In this document: positions 55,599 to 63,600 of the stretch, piece after piece
Layout of the letters: each line of letters begins with the position of its first letter
Position numbering within the stretch: the first letter of the stretch is position 1
Assembly: GCF_011601265.1 (NCBI RefSeq)
Contig: NZ_JAAOLX010000014.1
Coordinates: 23,897 to 87,896 of the forward strand
DNA length: 64,000 bases
Source: Iodobacter violaceini
GTDB taxonomy: Bacteria > Pseudomonadota > Gammaproteobacteria > Burkholderiales > Chitinibacteraceae
Reading direction: 5' to 3'
Translations under genes and position numbers: made by a program
The notes under the pieces: generated by a model
The model's database searches: none
What the model was told of the DNA's origin: nothing
What the model saw: the letters and a program-made list of their open reading frames with translations, nothing else

Positions 55599-55665
55599 AA
55601 AACCCAAATTTTGAACCACGGAGGCCACAGAGAGCACGGAGTTTCACGGAGAAAAGCATTTTGAA
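55599..55665 (+). repeat. Dispersed intergenic repeat, family A, copy 4
   Basis: AAAACCCAAATTTTGAACCACGGAGG, CACAGAGAGCACGGAG and TTTCACGGAGAAAAG. It agrees with copy 2 over the CACGGAG and TTTCACGGAG words. Confidence 0.75.
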
Positions 55666-55728
55666 CTGAGCCATTTATTGGGTTTTGAGTCGTTTCAACC
55701 TAAACAAAATAAATTTATATCGCAACTC

Positions 55729-55960
55729 ATAGCACGGGGCTTAAATCCCCCTGAAGCACGCTGAAGCGAGGAATAAGCAGCTCGGGGTTTCGAAAAAGGG
55801 GTGGCGAGGCAGCGAGCGAGCAGCCTTTTTCGCCGGGCTGATTATCCGCAGTCAGGGGCCTTCGTGCTGTTCGGGGTGGCCTTCTTTGCTTTCTTTCCTG
55901 GCCGTTCAAGAAAGTGAGTCCCGGCGGGAATACCGCACCAAAATCAATGTGCCGAAGGCA
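55729..55960. repeat. Dispersed intergenic repeat, family B, copy 2
   Basis: Begins ATAGCACGGGGCTTAAATCCCC and continues through CTTCTTTGCTTTCTTTCCTGG and CGTTCAAGAAAGTGAGTCCCGGCGGGAA. The last words form an imperfect inverted repeat (CTTTCTTTCC...AAGAAAG). The first 33 bases match the reverse complement of 50546-50580 with a few changes. Confidence 0.6.
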
Positions 55961-56002
55961 CTTAATAAATTCAGGCCTCGGCCATTTTTTTGTATCAAAA
56001 AA

Positions 56003-56016
56003 TTCATCTAGACGAT
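56003..56016. promoter_or_regulatory. Putative phosphonate operon operator, site 2
   Basis: TTCATCTAGACGAT matches site 1 (TTCGTCTAGACG) in 11 of 12 positions. It lies 14 bases before the phnW Shine-Dalgarno region, so a bound repressor would block transcription or initiation. Confidence 0.6.
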
Positions 56017-56026
56017 TGGAGTAATC

Positions 56027-57115
56027 ATGCGTGAACCGATCTTATTAACGCCAGGCCCCTTGACCACCTCGCTGGCCACTAAAACCGCCATGCTGGTTGA
56101 TTGGGGTTCATGGGATGCCAAATTTAATGCGCTGACGGCCAGTGTGTGCGCCGATCTGCTGCGTATCGCCAATCTGGGGGAAGGTTATGTTTGCGTGCCT
56201 TTGCAAGGGTCGGGCACCTTTGCGGTGGAGGCCGCTATTGGCAGCCTGGTGCCCAAAGATCGCGAAATATTGGTGCTGGTAAATGGTGCTTATGGGCAAA
56301 GGATGGCCAAAATCGCCACCGTGATGGGGCGCAAGGTTAGCGTGCTGGCGGTGAGCGATGGCACGCCCGTCAGCGCGGCAGCTGTTCGCGAGGCGCTGGC
56401 GGGCAATCCGGCTATTTCGCATGTGGGCATGATTCATTGCGAAACGGCGACGGGCCTGCTTAACCCCGTAGAAGAAGTGGCTGCCGTGGTGCAGGCCGCA
56501 GGGCGGGCGTTAATTCTGGATTCGATGTCGGCATTTGGTGCATTGCCGGTCGATGGTTTGCCAGTGGATGCGGTGATTTCTTCGGCCAATAAATGCCTGG
56601 AAGGCGTGCCGGGCATGGGCTTTGTGATTGTGAAGCAAGCGGCCCTGGTGCAGGGGCAAAGCCCATCCTTATCGCTGGATTTATGCGATCAGTTTGAATA
56701 TATGCAAAAAACCGGCCAATGGCGCTTTACCCCGCCCACCCATGTGGTGGCGGCTTTCAGGACAGCGCTTGATCAGTATTGGGCAGAAGGCGGCCAGCCT
56801 GCACGCCTGGCCCGCTATCAGGCGAATGGCGATGCGCTGCTTGCCGGGATGAAAAAACTCGGCCTGCAATCCTTTTTACCCGCCGATTTGCAAGCGCCGG
56901 TTATCTATACCTTTTTGGCACCGAATCACCCTGAGTACGACTTTCAGCGTTTCTACCAGGCGGTTCGCGTCCGTGGCTTCTTGCTTTATCCCGGCAAACT
57001 CACCGAAGTAGAAACCTTCCGCGTGGGCTGCATCGGGGCGATTGATCAGGCTGAAATCCAGCAAGCCATTGCGGTGATTGCCGGGGTGCTGGCGGAGCTG
57101 GGGTGGGCTGATTAA
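56027..57115 (+). CDS. phnW: 2-Aminoethylphosphonate-pyruvate transaminase
   Basis: A 362-residue PLP enzyme that turns 2-aminoethylphosphonate and pyruvate into phosphonoacetaldehyde and alanine. The opening [10 protein letters not shown] is typical of PhnW. The PLP lysine is in [12 protein letters not shown] (near residue 191), and a [12 protein letters not shown] segment (near 166-177) carries the PLP-ring Asp. TTGGAG precedes the ATG. It is followed 55 bases later by phnX, and the pair makes the classical two-step AEP degradation route. Confidence 0.96.
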   Translation: MREPILLTPGPLTTSLATKTAMLVDWGSWDAKFNALTASVCADLLRIANLGEGYVCVPLQGSGTFAVEAAIGSLVPKDREILVLVNGAYGQRMAKIATVMGRKVSVLAVSDGTPVSAAAVREALAGNPAISHVGMIHCETATGLLNPVEEVAAVVQAAGRALILDSMSAFGALPVDGLPVDAVISSANKCLEGVPGMGFVIVKQAALVQGQSPSLSLDLCDQFEYMQKTGQWRFTPPTHVVAAFRTALDQYWAEGGQPARLARYQANGDALLAGMKKLGLQSFLPADLQAPVIYTFLAPNHPEYDFQRFYQAVRVRGFLLYPGKLTEVETFRVGCIGAIDQAEIQQAIAVIAGVLAELGWAD

Positions 57116-57170
57116 TGGATTTTTGCAGCGTATTAACAATTAAAAACAGTTAAATAATCAAGGAACAACC

Positions 57171-58004
57171 ATGAACTATCGCTACACCCGTGCTTATCTT
57201 GGCCCCATTCAGGCTGTTATTTTTGACTGGGCTGGCACTGTGCTGGATTTTGGCTCTTTTGCGCCGACTCAGGTTTTGATCGAGGCTTTTGCGGGCTTTG
57301 GTATCGATATTTCTCTTGCCGAGGCTCGCGTGCCGATGGGAATGGCTAAATGGGATCATATCAAGGCGCTGGGCCAGTTGCCGGCGGTGGCCGCTCGCTG
57401 GCAGGCGAAGTTTGATCGCAGCATGACAGATGCCGATGTGGATGCACTGTATGCAGCGTTTATGCCTTTGCAGATTGCCAAAGTGGGCCAGTATTCCCTG
57501 CCGATTAATGGTGCGCTTGATGTAATGGCCGCGCTGAGAGTGAAAGGCATCAAAATTGGCAGTTGCACCGGCTACCCGCGCCAGGTCATGAATGCCTTGC
57601 TGCCGATTGCCCGTGAGCGCGGCTACGCGCCAGATTGCGTTGTGGCGGCTGATGATCTGAAAGCAGGCGCGCGCCCGGGGCCGTGGATGGCTTTGCAAAA
57701 TGTAATCGATCTGGCGGTAAGTGATGTAGCCGCCTGCGTGAAAGTGGACGATACGGCCGTGGGGATTGATGAGGGCTTAAATGCCGGTATGTGGACTGTA
57801 GGTTTATCCGTGACTGGGAATGAAGTCGGGCTGACCGCTGCAGAGTGGGCCGATTTAAGCCCTGCTGAGCAAGCTAAAAAACGCGCCGTGGCGGTAGAAA
57901 AGTTATCACGAGCGGGGGCGCATTATGTGATCGACAGCATTGCGGACCTGCTGCCGGTGTTGGCCGATATTGAAGCACGCATGGCCCGGTCTGAGCGTCC
58001 CTGA
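57171..58004 (+). CDS. phnX: Phosphonoacetaldehyde hydrolase (phosphonatase)
   Basis: A 277-residue HAD-superfamily enzyme that splits the C-P bond of phosphonoacetaldehyde to acetaldehyde and phosphate. The nucleophile is Asp19 in [14 protein letters not shown], and the Schiff-base lysine expected for phosphonatase is Lys60 in GMAKWDHI, exactly 41 residues later, as in the Bacillus enzyme. Later HAD motifs are SCTGYPR and the [16 protein letters not shown] segment. Good Shine-Dalgarno (AAGGAAC). It follows phnW and precedes the oxidoreductase gene. Confidence 0.96.
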   Translation: MNYRYTRAYLGPIQAVIFDWAGTVLDFGSFAPTQVLIEAFAGFGIDISLAEARVPMGMAKWDHIKALGQLPAVAARWQAKFDRSMTDADVDALYAAFMPLQIAKVGQYSLPINGALDVMAALRVKGIKIGSCTGYPRQVMNALLPIARERGYAPDCVVAADDLKAGARPGPWMALQNVIDLAVSDVAACVKVDDTAVGIDEGLNAGMWTVGLSVTGNEVGLTAAEWADLSPAEQAKKRAVAVEKLSRAGAHYVIDSIADLLPVLADIEARMARSERP

Positions 58005-58049
58005 TCTTCATTTGCGACATCTTTTATTTTATATATTGGGAAGGCTCTG

Positions 58050-59450
58050 ATGAGTGAATTTCGCCCCTGGTGGTTTGAGCAGGCCTTGCTAAAAGAAACC
58101 CCGCCAGCTGCCGCGCCGCTCAGGCAGGATTTACAGGCCGATGTGTGCATTGTGGGAGGGGGGTATACCGGCTTATGGACGGCGATTTCGCTCAAAATAG
58201 CGAAGCCGGAATTAAGCGTGGTGATGATCGAGAAAGATCTCTGCGGCAGCGGGGCGTCTGGCCGCAATGGTGGCTGCCTGCTGACATTGGCGACAAAGTT
58301 TTTGACGTTGAAAAGGCTGTTTGGTGAGGCAGAAGCACTGCGTATCGTTAAAGCCTCGGAAGACGCGGTTTATCAGATTGCACAATTTTGCCGCGATCAT
58401 CAGATCGATGCCGAAGTGCGCGTCGATGGCACACTTTATACCGCCACCAATACCGCGCAGCTGGGCAGTATGGATGGCGTGATGAACGAGCTGGCGCGGC
58501 ATGGCGCGTCAACTTGGGTGGGCTTGCCCGGGCACGAAGTTAAACTGATGGCAGGTTCGGATCTGCATATTGCAGGTGCTTTTTCACCCGTGGGGGGCAG
58601 TGTGCAGCCGGGCTTGCTGGTGCGGGGGCTGGCGCGGGTAGCAAGGGCAATGGGCGTTCAGATTTTTGAAGCCACACCGATGGAGCGCCTGATTGAAGGC
58701 GCCAGACCGGTAGTAGTGACGGCGCATGGCAAGATCAGTGCGGGCAGGGTGGTGCTGGCGCTGAATGCCTCGATGGCGACGATGTTTCCGGCCTTATCGC
58801 GCAGCATTGCGGTGGTTTCGTCCGATATGATCATCACCGAGCCTTGCCCCGATCTTTTGCAGCGCACCGGCCTTACACGCGGTGTGGCGGTGTGCGATTC
58901 ACGTATTTTTGTGAATTACTATCGCAGCACCGCAGAAGGGCGATTAATGCTGGGCAAGGGCGGTAATACTTTTTCCTATGGCAACCGGATGCTGGCCGGG
59001 TTTGATCAGCCGAGTACTTATCAGCAGTCGCTTACGGATGCCTTCAGACGATTCTTTCCCGCCCTGCAAGACGTGGCGATTGCCGCCTCATGGAATGGCC
59101 CTTCTGACCGGTCGGTAACGGGTATTCCATTTTTTGGCAGGCTTAATCAGCATCCGGGTATTTTTTATGGCTTTGGCTATTCGGGTAATGGCGTGGGGCC
59201 GGCTTATTTGGGCGGGCAGATTTTATCTTCCCTTGTGCTGGGTGCAGATAATGAATGGACGCGCAGCCCGCTGGTCACGGGCCCAAGAGGCTTTTTTCCT
59301 CCTGAACCGATACGCTGGCTGGGTGCCAATATGGTGAGAAACGCCATTCGGCGTAAAGAAAACGCGGAAGACAAAGGCGCACAGCCCTGGCTTTGGGATT
59401 GCAAGCTGGCGGGCTTTGCCGCTGCGGCTGGTAAGTCTGATAAAGCCTGA
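58050..59450 (+). CDS. FAD-dependent aminophosphonate oxidoreductase (TIGR03329-like)
   Basis: A 466-residue DAO-type flavoprotein: Rossmann motif ADVCIVGGGYTGLWTAISL near residues 30-48, then the second motif GSGASGRNGGCLL, and a late GYSGNGVGPAYLGGQILSS stretch that closes the FAD site. Proteins with this length and start, in gene clusters with phnW and phnX, are those I recall as 'phosphonate utilization associated putative aminophosphonate oxidoreductase'. It likely oxidises 2-AEP or a modified (for example N-methylated) AEP to feed the pathway. The specific substrate is not proven by sequence. Good Shine-Dalgarno. Confidence 0.87.
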   Translation: MSEFRPWWFEQALLKETPPAAAPLRQDLQADVCIVGGGYTGLWTAISLKIAKPELSVVMIEKDLCGSGASGRNGGCLLTLATKFLTLKRLFGEAEALRIVKASEDAVYQIAQFCRDHQIDAEVRVDGTLYTATNTAQLGSMDGVMNELARHGASTWVGLPGHEVKLMAGSDLHIAGAFSPVGGSVQPGLLVRGLARVARAMGVQIFEATPMERLIEGARPVVVTAHGKISAGRVVLALNASMATMFPALSRSIAVVSSDMIITEPCPDLLQRTGLTRGVAVCDSRIFVNYYRSTAEGRLMLGKGGNTFSYGNRMLAGFDQPSTYQQSLTDAFRRFFPALQDVAIAASWNGPSDRSVTGIPFFGRLNQHPGIFYGFGYSGNGVGPAYLGGQILSSLVLGADNEWTRSPLVTGPRGFFPPEPIRWLGANMVRNAIRRKENAEDKGAQPWLWDCKLAGFAAAAGKSDKA

Positions 59451-59597
59451 GTAGTTGATATTTAATTTGAGCGCGATGCAGGGCTTGCCCGGCGTTTTTG
59501 CCTGCGTTGGTTTTGGGCCGCAGGTGAAAGCGCATATGCAAGCCATAAACCATCACCAATCATCCCAGACCTGTCTGAGGCGAAGCAAGGATAAGTA

Positions 59598-60257
59598 ATG
59601 GCATTAGCAATTTTTGATTTAGACGACACATTGATTAATGGTGATAGCGCCAGCCTGTTTTTGCAATTTTTAGTGAATAAAGGTCTGGCTGACGCCAGTA
59701 TGCTGGCCAAAGAAGCGGAGCTGATGCGGGCCTATCACCAGGGGCTTTTGCAAATGGAAGACTATATGTCTTTTACGCTGCAAGCTTTAAAAGGGCGTCC
59801 GGTTGAGGGGGTGGGGCAGTGGGTGGTTGTTTTTATTGAGCAAATGATTGCCCCTGTCGTGTTTGCAGAGGCGCGGCAGGTGATTGAAAAGCACCGCGCC
59901 AGGGGCGACAGAGTGCTGATTATTTCTGCAACCGGGGATCATATTGTTGGCCCTGTGGCCCGCTTTCTGGGCGTGGCTGATTATCTTGCTATCGGCCTGG
60001 AGAGTGAAGCGGGTGTGTATACGGGGCAGACTAAGGGCGTGTTGACTTACCAGCAGGGCAAGGTGCTGCGATTGCATGACTGGCTGCAAAAAGAGGGTGA
60101 AGCTCTGGCGGGCAGTACGGGCTATAGCGACTCAATAAATGATGTGCCATTGCTGCTGGCGGTTGAGCATGCTTGTGTGGTGAATCCAGATTCTGTGCTG
60201 TGCGATCAGGCAGCGCAAAAAGGATGGAAAATCTTACATTGGTGTAATGTATTGTAA
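59598..60257 (+). CDS. HAD-IB family hydrolase (SerB-like phosphatase)
   Basis: A 219-residue HAD phosphatase: nucleophile motif IFDLDDTLINGDS (residues 5-17), motif II with Ser in IISATGDH near 108-115, and motif III/IV GYSDSINDVPLL near 174-185, with a helical cap between. The IB subfamily includes phosphoserine phosphatase and histidinol-phosphatase-like enzymes. It ends the chain of genes before the AT-rich gap. There is no direct tie to phosphonate use. AAGGATAAG precedes the ATG. Confidence 0.88.
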   Translation: MALAIFDLDDTLINGDSASLFLQFLVNKGLADASMLAKEAELMRAYHQGLLQMEDYMSFTLQALKGRPVEGVGQWVVVFIEQMIAPVVFAEARQVIEKHRARGDRVLIISATGDHIVGPVARFLGVADYLAIGLESEAGVYTGQTKGVLTYQQGKVLRLHDWLQKEGEALAGSTGYSDSINDVPLLLAVEHACVVNPDSVLCDQAAQKGWKILHWCNVL

Positions 60258-60619
60258 GTAAGTTGGCTGTGGTGTGGTTTTTTGTGATTATGGTCACATT
60301 TTAACCATTGATCTGTTTGCTGAGGTGTTTTTGTTGAATGTTTGGTGATTTTTGGCGCAAAATCAGAAGCATAGCGGGGGTTTGTAGTTTTTTTGCCGAT
60401 TAAATCATGTAAGAAAATAAGCATTTAATTGTGCTAAAGTTACCTTTATTTTTGTCGATAGATGTGGTTCATGATGGTATTTGCTGCTTATTTAAATAAA
60501 AATCACATTTTTACAAATAAGTAAACAATATTTCTTGTAAGCTTTTGTGGAAGATTAGAGCGTAAATCAGTGCCTAAGTCTGCAATTGTGGTTTGAAGTT
60601 ACTCTTCAGGAAGAAAAAA
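60258..60619. other. AT-rich upstream region of the giant repeat gene
   Basis: About 360 bases with many A and T runs, particularly 60350-60540. It must hold the promoter of the giant gene. A Shine-Dalgarno (AGGAAG) is present 8 bases before the ATG at 60620. I do not see a clean -35/-10 pair or known operator, and an apparent short frame across the start is a frame-shifted shadow of the gene. Confidence 0.5.
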
Positions 60620-63600
60620 ATGAGCTATATCACTGCACTGTCGACGGCACAGGTTGCTGCACTGACAACCCAGCAAATCGCTGGATTTACGACCGCAGAT
60701 ATAGCGGAATTTTCTACCAGCCAGTTTGCAGCATTAACTACAGCGCAGATTGTGGTGCTGACCACTTCGCAAATCAGCCGTGGCTTAACCACTGATCAGG
60801 TCGTGGCGCTCACCACCGCTCAGGCGCAAGTCTTAACCACACGCCAGATTGCCGCCCTGACCAGCACAAGTCTTGCGGCCCTTGAGACACGCGATCTTGT
60901 TGTGCTGAGTACTTCCGGTATTGCCACGCTCTCCAGCACGCAAGCCAGAGCGCTGACCACCGCTCAGGTTAATAATCTGACTACCGATCAGGTGCTTGCC
61001 CTGACTACCACGGTTGTGGGAAGTGGGTTCAGCACAGATCAGATCGTTGCATTGACCACGGCACAGGCTGCGGTGCTGACATCCCGCCAGGTGGCCGCAC
61101 TTTCTACTACTAATATCGCCGCACTTGAAACACGTGATTTAGCCGTGATCAGCACTCAGGGCGTGGCGGTGCTGTCCAGTGCACAAATCAGAGCACTGAC
61201 AACTGATCAGGTTGCGCATTTAACAACGGATCAGGTGGTTAACCTGAATACGTCATCTTTAAGTGGCCTAACGACGGATCAGGTTGTTGCTTTCACCACG
61301 GCACAGGTGACCGAGCTGACTTCCCGCCAGGTAGCCGCACTTTCAACAACAAATATTGCTGCACTTGAAACCCGTGATGTGGCTGTGCTGACGACGACAT
61401 CCGTAGCCGCAATGACCACCAGCCAGGTCAGGGCGCTGACCAGCGATCAGGCGGTTGCGCTGACCACAGATCAGGCCGCAACGCTGTCTTCATCACAAAT
61501 TGCTGCACTCTCCACCACTAGTGTTGCCGCTCTGGAAACACGTGATGTGGTGGTGCTTAATACCAGTGGTATCGCTGCTTTAAGTACCGCTCAGGTCAAC
61601 GCAATGACCACCGCACAAGTGACTAATCTGACCACGGATCAGGTGGTGGCGTTAAATACCGCGGCGCTGGCAAGTGGCTTAACAACAGATCAGATTGTTG
61701 CTTTGAATACAGCCCAGGCCGCTGTGCTGACCACCCGCCAGGTGGCCGCGTTGTCCACCAATAATGTGGCCGCGCTGGAAACGCGAGATCTGGTGGTGCT
61801 GAGCACCGCGGGTGTTGCAGTATTATCCAGCACGCAAGCCAGAGCGCTGACCACTGCTCAGGTTAATAACCTGACCACCGATCAGGTGGTTGCCCTGACG
61901 ACCACGGCAGTAGGCAGTGGCTTAACTTCAGATCAGGTGGTTGCATTAAATACGGCCCAGGCTGCCGTTTTAACCACACGCCAGGTCGCGGCGCTTTCTA
62001 CTACTAATGTTGCCGCACTCGAAACCCGTGATTTAGCCGTGGTCAGTACGCAAGGCGTGGCTGTATTGTCCAGTGCGCAAGTCAGAGCGCTGACGACCGA
62101 TCAGGTCGCTCACTTAACAACTGATCAGGCCGTCAATATCAGTACCACCGCCCTGGGCGGTTTGACGACTGATCAGGTTGTGGCGCTGACTACTGCACAG
62201 GCCACAGAGCTGACTTCCCGCCAGGTGGCCGCACTTTCAACAACAAATATTGCGGCACTTGAAACCCGTGATGTGGCTGTGCTGACGACGACATCCGTAG
62301 CAGGAATGACCACCAGCCAGGTCAGGGCGCTGACCAGTGATCAGGCGGTTGCGCTGACCACAGATCAGGCTTCAACGCTGTCTTCATCACAAATTGCCGC
62401 ACTCTCCACCGGCAGCGTTGCCGCACTGGAAACACGCGATGTAGTCGTGCTCAGAACCAGCGGTATTGCCGTATTAAATACGGCCCAAGTGAATGTCATG
62501 ACCACCGCCCAGGTGGCGAATCTGACGACCGATCAGGTTGTGGCGCTGAATACAGCTGCATTTTCAAGCGGGCTGACCACTGATCAGGTTGTCGCCCTGA
62601 CTACGGCCCAGGCCGCTGTGCTGACCACCCGCCAGGTGGCCGCGTTGTCCACCAATAATGTGGCCGCACTGGAAACCCGTGATCTGGTGGTGATCAGCAC
62701 GGCTGATGTTGCTGTTTTGTCCAGCACGCAAGCCAGAGCGCTGACCACTGCTCAGGTTAATAACCTGACCACCGATCAGGTGGTTGCCCTGACGACCACG
62801 GCAGTAGGCGGTGGCTTAACTTCAGATCAGGTGGTTGCATTAAATACGGCCCAGGCTGCCGTTTTAACCACACGCCAGGTCGCGGCGCTTTCTACTGCTA
62901 ATGTTGCCGCACTCGAAACCCGTGATTTAGCCGTGGTCAGTACGCAAGGCGTGGCGGTATTGTCCAGTGCGCAAGTCAGAGCGCTGACGACCGATCAGGT
63001 CGCTCACTTAACAACTGATCAGGCCATCAATATCAGTACCACCGCCCTGGGCGGTTTGACGACTGATCAGGTGGTGGCGCTGACTACTGCACAGGCCACA
63101 GAGCTGACTTCCCGCCAGGTGGCCGCACTTTCAACAACAAATATTGCGGCACTTGAAACCCGTGATGTGGCTGTGCTGACGACGACATCCGTAGCAGGAA
63201 TGACCACCAGCCAGGTCAGGGCGCTGACCAGCGATCAGGCGGTTGCGCTGACCACAGATCAGGCCTCAACGCTGTCTTCATCACAAATTGCCGCACTTTC
63301 CACCGGCAGCGTTGCCGCACTGGAAACACGCGATGTAGTCGTACTCAGAACCAGCGGTATTGCCGTATTAAATACGGCCCAAGTGAATGTCATGACCACC
63401 GCCCAGGTGGCGAATCTGACGACCGATCAGGTTGTGGCGCTGAATACAGCTGCGTTTTCAAGCGGGCTGACCACTGATCAGGTTGTCGCCCTGACTACAG
63501 CCCAGACCGCCGTTCTGACCACCCGTCAGGTGGCCGCGTTGTCCACCAATAATGTGGCCGCACTGGAAACGCGTGACCTGGCCGTTGTCACCACCTTGCC

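Larger units (their letters stand above)
55573..56026. other. Repeat-rich gap inside the phosphonate locus
   Basis: About 450 bases between the permease and phnW. It contains family A copy 4 (55599-55665) and a family B element (about 55729-55960), then an operator-like palindrome just before phnW. No gene is supported. The gap separates the transport genes from the catabolic genes. Confidence 0.7.
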
